Source: CAVURS01 sp963795385
Lineage (GTDB): Bacteria > Actinomycetota > Actinomycetes > Actinomycetales > CAVURS01
Length of the DNA: 64,000 bases
Reading direction: 5' to 3'
Assembly (NCBI GenBank): GCA_963795385.1
Contig: CAWCHK010000004.1
Span: forward strand, 124,001 to 188,000
A program made the translations under genes and the position numbers. Shown here one piece after another: positions 33,689 through 41,773 of the stretch. A model generated the notes under the pieces. The model did no database searches. It was given only the letters and a program-made list of their open reading frames with translations, and had not been told where the DNA came from. Each line of letters begins with the position of its first letter. Positions within the stretch are counted from its first letter, which is position 1.

Positions 33689-34997
33689 ACCGGAGACCGG
33701 CGTACTGCGGGGCTGGGGGCACTCGACCGCCTCCAGCGCCACCCTGCTCGACCCGTCGTCGGTCGCGGACGTCGTCGCCGCGGTCCGTGGAGCCGGCTCC
33801 CGCGGAGTGCTCGGACGCGGGCTCGGCCGCAGCTACGGTGACGCGGCGCAGAACGGCGGCGGCGTCGTGGTGCTGCCACTGCACCCGACCGCCCCGGTCG
33901 ACCTCGGCGACGACGGCGTGGCCCGCCTGTCTGCGGGTACGTCGCTCGCTCGGGCCCTGCGGGAGCTGCTGCCGCACGGCCGGACGCTTCCCGTGCTTCC
34001 GGGAACGGGTCACGTCACGGTCGCGGGGGCGATCGCTGCCGACGTTCACGGCAAGAACCACCACTGCCACGGCGGCTTCGGGCGCTGGACCCGCTCGATC
34101 GAGCTGGTCGACGGTGCGGGCGAGCCGCGTTCGCTGTCACCGGAGCGGACCGGCCCCGAGTTCTGGGCCACCGTCGGCGGAATGGGCCTGACCGGGATCA
34201 TCACCTCGGCACGGGTTCAGACCGTGCCGGTGCCCTCGGGCCGGCTGCTGGTGCGGACCCGCCGGCTCGGCTCGCTCCCGGAGATCATGGCGGCCCTGCG
34301 CGCGTCGACCGCGACCTACCACGTGGCCTGGATCGACGCCGCGAGCCGCGGGGGCTTCGGTCGCGGGGTGCTCGAGGAGGCGGAGCACGACGCCCGACCG
34401 TCCGGTCTGGACTACCGCGCCCGGCGGGCCCTGCGGGTGCCGCGACTCCCGGTGAACACCGTCCGGCCGGTGGTGTCCCGCCATCTCAACCGGGCCTGGT
34501 GGCACCACGCCTCCCGGGACACGACGCGGATCGCGGACTTCCGCACCTTCTTCCACCCGCTGGATGCCGTGGGCGACTGGCCGTGGCTCTACGGTCCGGC
34601 GGGCTTCCTGCAGTGGCAGTTCGCGGTGCCGGACACCGCCGCCAGGGTGGTGGAGCTCGCCTTGCGCGCACTGGCCGACACCGGACATCCGCCGTCGCTG
34701 GTCGTCCTCAAGCGACTCGGCCCGCGCGACGACGGCCCCCTGTCCTTCCCCATCCCCGGGTGGACGGTGGCGGTCGACCTCCCGGCCGACCGCAACGTCG
34801 CCCCCGTCCTGGACCGGCTGGACAGCATCGTCGCCGAGGCGGGCGGGCGGGTCTACCTGGCCAAGGACGCCCGGCTGGGCCGGGACCAGCTGGACCGGAT
34901 GTACGGCGACCTGGCCGGGTGGCGCGCAGTCCGCGACGAGCTGGATCCGCGCGGGGTGTTCGCCTCCGACCTGAGCCGCAGGCTCGGGCTGACCTGA
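33681..34997 (+). CDS. dprE1: Decaprenylphosphoryl-beta-D-ribose 2'-oxidase
   Basis: A 438-residue FAD-dependent oxidase that starts the ribose-to-arabinose epimerisation. FAD-binding parts include RGLGRSYGDAAQNGG, the loop PGTGHVTVAGAIAADVHGKNHH, and the C-terminal VFASDLSRRL. The benzothiazinone-sensitive Cys of M. tuberculosis (Cys387) is replaced by Ala364 in PGWTVAVDLP: it lies 74 residues from the C-terminus in both proteins, so the alignment needs no gap. GGAGG precedes the ATG at 33681. The gene overlaps the next start by one base. Confidence 0.95.
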   Translation: MAEPETGVLRGWGHSTASSATLLDPSSVADVVAAVRGAGSRGVLGRGLGRSYGDAAQNGGGVVVLPLHPTAPVDLGDDGVARLSAGTSLARALRELLPHGRTLPVLPGTGHVTVAGAIAADVHGKNHHCHGGFGRWTRSIELVDGAGEPRSLSPERTGPEFWATVGGMGLTGIITSARVQTVPVPSGRLLVRTRRLGSLPEIMAALRASTATYHVAWIDAASRGGFGRGVLEEAEHDARPSGLDYRARRALRVPRLPVNTVRPVVSRHLNRAWWHHASRDTTRIADFRTFFHPLDAVGDWPWLYGPAGFLQWQFAVPDTAARVVELALRALADTGHPPSLVVLKRLGPRDDGPLSFPIPGWTVAVDLPADRNVAPVLDRLDSIVAEAGGRVYLAKDARLGRDQLDRMYGDLAGWRAVRDELDPRGVFASDLSRRLGLT

Positions 34998-35749
34998 TGC
35001 GCGACGGCACCGGCCGGGTGCAGCGCGTCCTGCTCATGGGCGGCACGAGCGAGATCGGCCTCGCGATCGTCCGGGCGATGGGACTCGCGCCGGGGGCCGA
35101 GGTGGTGCTGGCCGCTCGCGAGGGAGCGCCCCTCGCGGCAGCCGCGCTGACCCTGCCGGACGAGCTCGTCATCAGCTCCGACACCTTCGACGCCCGCGAC
35201 CCCGAGACCGGCCGACGGGCCGTACGCCGCGCGTTCGGGGCGGCCGACGTCGACCTCGTCGTACCGGCATTCGGTGTCCTCGGTGATCAGGGTGCGTTCG
35301 AGCAGGGGTCGGCGGACGTTGCCGAGCTGCTGACGGTGAATGTCACCAGCCAGGCCGTCGTCCTGTTCGAGACCGCTCGGCTGATGGCGGCGCAGGGTCA
35401 CGGCACGCTCGTCGTGCTGTCGTCGATCGCCGGTGTGCGTGCCCGCCGGGCCAACTTCGCCTACGGCTCGTCGAAGGCCGCGCTCGACGCGCTGGGCTCC
35501 GGGCTCGCCGATGCGGTTGCCGGCACGGCGGTCCAGGTCGTCGTCATCCGGCCGGGGTTCGTCATCGGCCGGATGACCCGAGGACTGCGGCCGGCGCCGC
35601 TCGCCTGCCGTCCGGAGGATGTCGGGGTCGCGGTTGCGCGCGCGATCCGGACCGGGCGGGACGAGGTCTGGGTGCCGCGGTCGCTGCGGATCCTGGCCGC
35701 GGCGATGCGGCTGACACCGCGGCGCGTCTGGCGTCGCCTCCCGAGATGA
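34997..35749 (+). CDS. dprE2: Decaprenylphosphoryl-D-2-keto erythropentose reductase
   Basis: A 250-residue short-chain dehydrogenase that completes the epimerisation to decaprenyl-phosphoryl-arabinose. The NAD-binding loop is MGGTSEIGLAIVRA near residue 14, and the catalytic Ser, Tyr and Lys are in VLSSIAGVRARRANFAYGSSKAA. It begins at an ATG that overlaps the dprE1 stop. It ends the operon and converges on a GT39-like gene. Confidence 0.93.
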   Translation: MRDGTGRVQRVLLMGGTSEIGLAIVRAMGLAPGAEVVLAAREGAPLAAAALTLPDELVISSDTFDARDPETGRRAVRRAFGAADVDLVVPAFGVLGDQGAFEQGSADVAELLTVNVTSQAVVLFETARLMAAQGHGTLVVLSSIAGVRARRANFAYGSSKAALDALGSGLADAVAGTAVQVVVIRPGFVIGRMTRGLRPAPLACRPEDVGVAVARAIRTGRDEVWVPRSLRILAAAMRLTPRRVWRRLPR

Positions 35750-35765
35750 CGTCTCGCCGTGCGGG

Positions 35766-37214
35766 TCAGGCAGTGCGCGGGGCTCGCTGCAGGACGGTGA
35801 GAGTCACCACGCCCCACCGGATCGAGCGCACCACGCGGTAGTGCTGGAGCGCCGACAGCTCGGCGGCGTCGGTGGGTCCGAGGTGCCGGGTGGCGAGGGC
35901 GGCCAGGGACGTGCCGAGGACGAAGATGCGCGGGGCCGACGCGAACAGCCCGGGTATCGAGGCGGGCGACTGGTCCTGGCCACCGATCAGACCTGTCGCC
36001 AGCGGGGATCCGCCCGGTGCCAGGGCGGCATCGCGCACGTTGAGCAGGTCCGGCTCGATGCCGCGGTAGACGTCGTAGCCGGCCCGCATCGACTGGGGGA
36101 AGAACATCACGGCGTCGCCGGGGGACGCGAGGTCGCCCATCGTGTCGTCCGCCGCGCGATAGTCCTCGTACTTGAACGGCGCCCTCTGCTGGTGCCACGT
36201 CGTGATGCCCGCCACGACGACCAGCACGGCGACGATGACCTGGCTCGACGCGCGGTGCCGGCGCCCGGCGCCCAGGACCGCGAGGGTCACTGCCGCGGGG
36301 ACGCACACCAGGCCGTACCTCGCCACGAGGTCCGGCAGGACGAGGTCGACCGCGACCAGCATCGCCAGCGGCACGACGAGCCACAACAGCAGCGTCGCCA
36401 TCGGCTCCGAGAGCCGTCGGCGATGCACCACAGCCGCTGCGGTCAGGACGGTGAGCAGCGCGGCCAGCCAGGCGCCGCCGAACATGTGCGTGAGGACGGC
36501 GAGCACCAGACCGCTGGTGGGGCGGGCGATCCAGCCGATCTCCGCACCCTGGCCTCGGGCCACCAGCAGCAGCGGCGTGGCGGCCACGGCGACGGCGACG
36601 GCCACCACCACCCACCGTCGCAGGTGCTCGCGCCGCCGGATCACCAGGACGGCGTGGGCCGCGAATGCGTAGCCGACGAACAGGTGAAGGTAGAGCGCGA
36701 GGACGGCGACCACGGCGTACGCCGCGAGACGGCGGGCGTCGGGACGTTCGAGCGCCCGCAGCAGCAGCCAGGTCGAGGCCAGGAAGGCGCAGACGACGAG
36801 CGTGTACGGCCGGGCATCCTGGGCGTAGAACGTCAGCATGGGGTGAACCGCGAACAGCACTCCCGCGAGCAGGGCCGTCCGGCGGTCGAACCAGGTCGCG
36901 ACGATCGCGACCAGCAGCCCGACGGCAGCGATCGCGGCAGCAGCACTGGGGAGCCGCAGCCACCCGGCCGCCGTACCGATCCCCGCGAGGTCCCCGAGCC
37001 AGAGCCAGCCCTGCATCAGGAAGTAGTAGAGGCCGAGCGGTGCGTCGGTGTGCCCGAGCATCGCGACCAGCTGGTGCGGGCTGCGCTCGGCCGCCCCGAG
37101 GGTCACGGCCTCGTCCCAGGAGAGCGGCTGCCGGTCGATCGACACCAGGGTGGCCACCGCGGCGACCGCCATGGCGGCCAGGGCCGCCGAGCGGGTGCCC
37201 GACGGGCCCGTCAC
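35766..37214 (-). CDS. Membrane glycosyltransferase, GT39/ArnT-like
   Basis: A 482-residue protein with about 11-12 helices. The first extracytoplasmic loop has the catalytic Asp pair SWDEAVTLG typical of lipid-phosphosugar-dependent GT-C enzymes. Later parts are AQDARPYTLVV and a soluble C-terminal domain. The GTG at 37214 overlaps the stop of the upstream membrane-protein remnant. It may use polyprenyl-phosphate sugars; an arabinose donor is possible because of the neighbouring dprE operon, but this is inference. Confidence 0.85.
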   Translation of the reverse strand: MTGPSGTRSAALAAMAVAAVATLVSIDRQPLSWDEAVTLGAAERSPHQLVAMLGHTDAPLGLYYFLMQGWLWLGDLAGIGTAAGWLRLPSAAAAIAAVGLLVAIVATWFDRRTALLAGVLFAVHPMLTFYAQDARPYTLVVCAFLASTWLLLRALERPDARRLAAYAVVAVLALYLHLFVGYAFAAHAVLVIRRREHLRRWVVVAVAVAVAATPLLLVARGQGAEIGWIARPTSGLVLAVLTHMFGGAWLAALLTVLTAAAVVHRRRLSEPMATLLLWLVVPLAMLVAVDLVLPDLVARYGLVCVPAAVTLAVLGAGRRHRASSQVIVAVLVVVAGITTWHQQRAPFKYEDYRAADDTMGDLASPGDAVMFFPQSMRAGYDVYRGIEPDLLNVRDAALAPGGSPLATGLIGGQDQSPASIPGLFASAPRIFVLGTSLAALATRHLGPTDAAELSALQHYRVVRSIRWGVVTLTVLQRAPRTA

Positions 37215-37603
37215 GACGGCCGCTCGTCCCTGACCGAGATGGCAGCGGGGACATGCCGGCCCGGGTGCGCGACCCGCTCCAGCAGCACGCCCTTGAAGGC
37301 CAGCGTGAAGGCGTACCAGTCGTCGACGGCCGACCGTCGCAGCGTCGCGACGGCGAGCTCGGCCGCGGCGATCTCGCGCTGGTAGATGGAGGTCTCGTCG
37401 TGCAGCGCCTGGTAGCCGCTGGCCCGCAGCGCACCCTTGCGCAACCACTGGAGCCCGAAGACGAGGAGCAGCGCGCCGACCAGGAGGCGGAGCGCCGACA
37501 GAGGTAGGGCGGACCGGGCCGGCCCGAGCAGGGCGACGAGACCGGTGAGGGTGACCAGCGCACCGGCGACCCCGATCAGGGCGGAGCGCCATCTGCGCAT
37601 CAT
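37211..37603 (-). CDS. Truncated COG4280-like membrane protein
   Basis: A 130-residue protein with two helices, a loop LQWLRKGALRASGYQALHDE and DDWYAFTLAFKGVLLE, then an abrupt hydrophilic end. In my recollection full members (about 230 residues) have an extra N-terminal helix and continue after FKGVLLE with several more helices. Here both ends are missing, and the C-terminus overlaps the GT39-like gene. The ATG at 37603 sits just after a 12-bp tandem repeat. It is probably a deletion remnant. Confidence 0.55.
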   Translation of the reverse strand: MMRRWRSALIGVAGALVTLTGLVALLGPARSALPLSALRLLVGALLLVFGLQWLRKGALRASGYQALHDETSIYQREIAAAELAVATLRRSAVDDWYAFTLAFKGVLLERVAHPGRHVPAAISVRDERPS

Positions 37604-37614
37604 CTCCCGGTTCA

Positions 37615-37650
37615 CGTTCCGCTTCTCGTTCCGCTTCTCGTTCTGCCGCC
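37615..37650. repeat. 12-bp tandem repeat at a remnant gene
   Basis: CGTTCCGCTTCT occurs twice exactly (37615-37626 and 37627-37638), with a third diverged copy. It lies between the beta-propeller lipoprotein stop and the remnant gene start. Confidence 0.8.
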
Positions 37651-37658
37651 AGCCTCGC

Positions 37659-38936
37659 TCAACGCATGTTCCCGGTGTGGCCCAACGAGATCCGGCCGGG
37701 CTGCGGCCAGACGCAGAGCCCGTGCGGACCGCCGTCGACATGGATCCGGTGCAGCAGGCGCCCGGTCCGGGTGTCGATGACGTAGACCACGCCGTTGTAC
37801 CGGCCGGACAGCCAGAGCTGACGGCCGTCAGCCGTGACACCGCCCATGTCCGGTGAGCCGCCGCCGGGGATGCGCCACCGGGCGCGGACCCTCAGGGTCG
37901 CCGCGTCGATCACCGAGATCGAGCCGGCGTCCCGGTTCGACACGTAGAACACGCTGGCGTCGCGGCTCGGATAGAGACCGTGGGCGCCCTTGCCGGTCGG
38001 GACGAAACCGCGGACGGCGAAGCGCTGCGCATCGACCAGCCAGACCCCGTTGCGCAGCATGTCGGCGACCAGGAAGGTGCGGCCGTCCGGGCTGAGCCGG
38101 ACGTCCTGGGGCATCGAGGTCGCCCCGCGCACGAGCCCACTCGCCGGGCCCCCCATGCCGGCGGCCATGCCGGCCGACGGTGCGTGCGGAGTCGAGACCC
38201 GGTTGAGGTCGATGACCTTGACCACACGCGTCCCGGTGGCCGGCGCCACGAGCAGGGTCCCGCTGAACTCGCAGCTGGCGACGAAGGTCGAGCCGTCGGC
38301 GGTGAAGTCGGCGTGGTTCACACCCTTGCACGGCACGCGCAGGGAGTGCTGCAGCCTCATGGTGTGCGGGTCGCGGAAGTCGATGCGCCGCAGGCGTTCG
38401 GCCATCACCATGGCGTGCCGGCCGTCCGGTGTGAAGTAGAGGTTGTAGGGATCGGCCACCGTGACCCGGCGGCCGGGTCTCCCGGTGCGGGGGTTGATGG
38501 CGGTCAGCCGGTTGCCGCCGGACTCGTTGACCCACAAGGTCTTCAGGTCCCACGACGGTACGACGTGCTGGGGCGTGGCCGACGTGCGGAAGGACCGGAT
38601 CACGCGGTAGGTCCGGGGATCGATGACGTCCACAGTGTTGGACAAGCTGTTGGGCACGTAGACCAAGGGACGGGCCATCCGTGCGACCGGCGACAGCATG
38701 TCGGCCCCCGCAGCCGCATAGACCGCCGTCGCCGACCCGGCGGCGCCAGCGGTGGACGCCGAGCTCGGGGCCGTGGTCGTGGTCGTGGTCGTCGGGGTAG
38801 CCGGCGCCGGGCCCGAGGCCGGCGCTCGGGACGATGTCGTGCACCCGGGCAGCAGCAGGGCGGCGCTCAGGGCGCTCACGGCGCCGAGAAGCCCGGCCGG
38901 ACGCAGCAGTCGGGCCGCGCGCCCCCGCCTGGTCAT
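37659..38936 (-). CDS. YVTN-type beta-propeller lipoprotein
   Basis: A 425-residue lipoprotein with lipobox LLPGC (Cys32) and a Thr-rich linker. The rest is a seven-bladed-type propeller with blades of the form VYVPNSLSNTVDVIDPRTYRVI, LWVNESGGNRLTAINPRTG and VFYVSNRDAGSISVIDAATL. Such proteins are often binding scaffolds. The ATG overlaps the end of the deacetylase gene by 4 nt, so the two are co-translated. Confidence 0.85.
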   Translation of the reverse strand: MTRRGRAARLLRPAGLLGAVSALSAALLLPGCTTSSRAPASGPAPATPTTTTTTTAPSSASTAGAAGSATAVYAAAGADMLSPVARMARPLVYVPNSLSNTVDVIDPRTYRVIRSFRTSATPQHVVPSWDLKTLWVNESGGNRLTAINPRTGRPGRRVTVADPYNLYFTPDGRHAMVMAERLRRIDFRDPHTMRLQHSLRVPCKGVNHADFTADGSTFVASCEFSGTLLVAPATGTRVVKVIDLNRVSTPHAPSAGMAAGMGGPASGLVRGATSMPQDVRLSPDGRTFLVADMLRNGVWLVDAQRFAVRGFVPTGKGAHGLYPSRDASVFYVSNRDAGSISVIDAATLRVRARWRIPGGGSPDMGGVTADGRQLWLSGRYNGVVYVIDTRTGRLLHRIHVDGGPHGLCVWPQPGRISLGHTGNMR

Positions 38937-39763
38937 GGCTGAGCCAGCAGCTCGCCGGCCGTCACCGCTGCGAGGCCCCGCTGGTCCAGCATCCGCAGGA
39001 TCCGGGGCATCGCCGCGACCGTGCCGCTGTGGCCGAGGTGCAGGCTCACGATCGCTCCGGGATGCACCAGCCGGCTCAGCCGCCGGACGATGACGTCCGG
39101 CCCCGGGTCGGTGTAGTCGAGCGGATCGACGTCGTACGCGAGGCAGGCGCCGTACCCGGCCCGACTGGCGGCCGCCCGGATCGCCGCCGTGCTGCGGGGC
39201 GTGCCGCTCGGCCGGAACCACGCGCCGATGCCGCCGGTGACCCGGTGCAGCTCCTCCGCGCCGCGCTCGACCTCGACCCGGATCCGGCTCGCCGTCAGCC
39301 GCGGCATCGTCTGGTGGCTCCAGGTGTGGTTGCCGAGCTCGTGGCCGGCCTCGATGATCTGGCCGGCCATGCTCGGACGCCCGGCCAGCCAGGTGCCGAC
39401 CGCCAGCACCGTCAGCCGGGCGTGCGCGGCCCTGGCATCGGCCAACAGGCCGCGCAGGACGACCGGGTCCCCCGCGCCGTGGAAGGTCAGGGCGACAGCG
39501 TCCACCGACCTCGGGCCGTGGGTGATGTCCGGTCCGGGATGGTGCTGCCCGGGCGTCGCCGGAGTGGGGGGCGCCGACGGCCGCACGACGGTAGGTGCGG
39601 CCGCCGGCGCGCTGGGGTCGACCGCGGGTGAGGCGGTCGAGGCGCGGTCGCCGGTGGGTTCGGATGCCCGGCCTGAGCAGCCGGCCAGGTCCGGCCCGAG
39701 CAGCGCCGCTGCGGCGCCGGCCAGGACCGCCCGCCGGGTGACCGGACGCCTCGACGGCGTCAT
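38933..39763 (-). CDS. Polysaccharide deacetylase lipoprotein
   Basis: A 276-residue carbohydrate-esterase-4-type protein. It has a Tat-like start (TRRAVLAG) and a lipobox DLAGC with Cys29. The catalytic segments are TFHGAGD at residues 93-99 (usually TFDDGP) and the metal pair His146/His150 in HELGNHTWSH; later WFRPSG and VSLHLGHS fit the remaining motifs. The Asp-to-His change in the first motif is seen in a subset of the family. It overlaps uppP and the propeller gene by 4 nt each. Wall or exopolysaccharide deacetylation is likely. Confidence 0.88.
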   Translation of the reverse strand: MTPSRRPVTRRAVLAGAAAALLGPDLAGCSGRASEPTGDRASTASPAVDPSAPAAAPTVVRPSAPPTPATPGQHHPGPDITHGPRSVDAVALTFHGAGDPVVLRGLLADARAAHARLTVLAVGTWLAGRPSMAGQIIEAGHELGNHTWSHQTMPRLTASRIRVEVERGAEELHRVTGGIGAWFRPSGTPRSTAAIRAAASRAGYGACLAYDVDPLDYTDPGPDVIVRRLSRLVHPGAIVSLHLGHSGTVAAMPRILRMLDQRGLAAVTAGELLAQP

Positions 39764-40659
39764 CGGAGCGCGAGCCAGAGGAACGATCCGGCGCCGGCCG
39801 CGAGGCAGTACCACGCGAACGGCCGCAGCGTCCCGGACCGGAAGTAGCGGGTGAGGAACCGGACGGCGAGGTAGGCACTGACGAAGGACGCCACGCTGCC
39901 GGCCAGCACCTGGCCGTGGATGCCGTCACCGAGGGGGCCGAAGAGATCAGGGACCTTGAGCGCACCGGCGGCCAGGATCACGGGGGTCGCGAGGAGGAAG
40001 GAGAAGCGCGCCGCATCCTCGTGGGACAGGCCGCGGATCAGGCCGGCCACCATGGTCACCCCCGAGCGACTGATGCCGGGCAGGAGGGCGAGCACCTGGG
40101 CCGTGCCGATCTGGGTGCCGCGGCCGTAGGTCAGGGTGGCGAGCCGCCGGTCGCTGGCGTCGGCGCGGTCACGGGCCTCGGTGTCCATCGGTCCCACCGC
40201 CGTACGCCGCCTGAGCCGCTCCCCGAGAGCGAGCACGAGGCCGTTCGCGAAGAGGAACGCCGCGGCCGGCATCGGCCGGCCCAGGGTGGTCCGGAACGTG
40301 TGCTCCAGCAGTAGGCCGGTGATCCCGACCGGGATCGTGGCCAGGATCAGCAGCCAGGCCAGGCGCTCGTACGGCTCGACCGCGCGGCGGTGGATCACCG
40401 AGGTGACGAACCCCTTGACGATGAGGACCCAGTCGCGCCAGAAGAACGCCAACAGCGCGAGTGCGGTGGCCACGTGCAACCCGACGATGAAGGCGAGGTA
40501 CGGCGACTCCGGTTTCGAGACGTCCAGGTCCCGGGCCCAGCTGCCGCCGACCAGAGCCGGCACCAGGATGCTGTGCCCGAGGCTGGAGACCGGGAACAGC
40601 TCCGAGACGCCCTGGAAGGCCCCGACCACCAACGCCTCCGCGTAGCTCAGATGTCCCAC
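39760..40659 (-). CDS. uppP: Undecaprenyl-diphosphatase
   Basis: A 299-residue BacA-type membrane phosphatase that recycles the lipid carrier for wall synthesis. Both signatures are present: GVSELFPVSSLGH near residue 17 and LLPGISRSGVTM near 190. It is the first gene of a minus-strand operon with the deacetylase and propeller lipoprotein, all joined by ATGA overlaps. It is divergent from a COG4705 gene whose promoter holds OmpR-type repeats. Confidence 0.95.
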   Translation of the reverse strand: MGHLSYAEALVVGAFQGVSELFPVSSLGHSILVPALVGGSWARDLDVSKPESPYLAFIVGLHVATALALLAFFWRDWVLIVKGFVTSVIHRRAVEPYERLAWLLILATIPVGITGLLLEHTFRTTLGRPMPAAAFLFANGLVLALGERLRRRTAVGPMDTEARDRADASDRRLATLTYGRGTQIGTAQVLALLPGISRSGVTMVAGLIRGLSHEDAARFSFLLATPVILAAGALKVPDLFGPLGDGIHGQVLAGSVASFVSAYLAVRFLTRYFRSGTLRPFAWYCLAAGAGSFLWLALR

Positions 40660-40713
40660 GCCGCAGACGCTAGGAGGCCGTTGGCAAAGGGAGGGTTAAA
40701 CCGCCACGCGGCG

Positions 40714-40746
40714 TTCAGCGGGGGCTCAGTCGCCGCCTCCTACCGT
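40714..40746 (+). promoter_or_regulatory. COG4705 promoter with OmpR-type direct repeats
   Basis: TTCAGCG, 4 nt, CTCAGTC (40714-40731), then 9 nt and TACCGT (40741-40746), with the ATG 7 nt later. The repeats stand where a -35 box would be. The layout is identical to the promoter at 44032-44064. Confidence 0.7.
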
Positions 40747-40753
40747 CCGAGGC

Positions 40754-41656
40754 ATGACGACGACAACGAGCGCCCGAACCGGGCGACAGCTGCTGAACAA
40801 GGTCCCCGAGGTCACCATCTGGTTCTGGGTGATCAAGGTGATGGCCACCACCGTGGGCGAGACGGCGGCCGACTTCCTGTCGACCACGCTCGGCCTGGGT
40901 CTGACCCTCACCACGATCATCACCGCGGCCGTTCTGGCCGGTGTGCTGGTGGTGCAGTTCCGCGCCGATCGCTATGTGCCGCGGGTCTACTGGCTGGCCG
41001 TGGTGCTGATCAGCATCGCCGGAACGCTGGTCACGGACAACCTGGTCGACGGCTTCGGCGTCCCCCTCGCGGTGACGACCGTCGGCTTCGCGATCGCCCT
41101 CGCCCTGACCTTCGCCGCCTGGTACCGCAGCGAGCGCACCCTGTCGATCCACTCGATCACCACCAGCCGGCGCGAGGCGTTCTACTGGCTCGCCATCCTG
41201 TTCACCTTCGCGCTCGGCACCGCCGCGGGCGACTGGCTGGCGGAGGGCCTGGCCCTGGGCTACCCGGTGTCGGCGCTGTTCTTCGCGGGCCTGATCGGCC
41301 TGGTCGCCGCGGCTCACTACGGCCTCCGGCTGGGCGCGGTCCTCGCCTTCTGGACGGCGTACGTCCTGACCCGCCCGCTCGGCGCCTCGCTCGGGGACTA
41401 CCTGTCCCAGCCCAAGGCCGACGGTGGCCTCGGGCTGGGCACCGTGGTGACGAGTGCTCTCTTCCTCGCCACCATCCTCGGCGTCGTGGTCTACCTCACC
41501 CGGACCCGTCGGGACGTCATCGACGACGCGCCACAGCCCGAGTTCGAGACCGAGTTCGAGACCCGGTTCGAGACCCAGTTCGAGGCCGAGTTCGAGCCGG
41601 AGTTCGAGGACGGGTCGGCGTCGGAAGGTTCTGCGCGGCAACGGTTCCTCGAATGA
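40754..41656 (+). CDS. COG4705-family membrane protein with a repeat tail
   Basis: A 300-residue protein with eight or so helices in two related halves: PEVTIWFWVIKVMATTVGETAADFL and, later, FYWLAILFTFALGTAAGDWLAE. The GETAADF and GTAAGDW motifs mark COG4705. The cytoplasmic tail is a 12-bp tandem repeat coding EFET units. The message appears leaderless. Function unknown; a role next to two-component genes and envelope genes is suggested by context. Confidence 0.85.
   Translation: MTTTTSARTGRQLLNKVPEVTIWFWVIKVMATTVGETAADFLSTTLGLGLTLTTIITAAVLAGVLVVQFRADRYVPRVYWLAVVLISIAGTLVTDNLVDGFGVPLAVTTVGFAIALALTFAAWYRSERTLSIHSITTSRREAFYWLAILFTFALGTAAGDWLAEGLALGYPVSALFFAGLIGLVAAAHYGLRLGAVLAFWTAYVLTRPLGASLGDYLSQPKADGGLGLGTVVTSALFLATILGVVVYLTRTRRDVIDDAPQPEFETEFETRFETQFEAEFEPEFEDGSASEGSARQRFLE
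41540..41611. repeat. 12-bp tandem repeat encoding an EFET tail
   Basis: Six units of GAGTTCGAGACC with small changes, in frame at the 3' end of the COG4705 gene. Confidence 0.92.
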
Positions 41657-41773
41657 CGGTCGCGGGGCGGCGGCCGTAGCGGTCGCGGTCGCGGTGCGGA
41701 TGGGTTCGGTGTCCGGGCACTCCACGTGAGGTACTGGGCGGGTGACGACGTGGGACTGCTGCGGGTACGCCGC

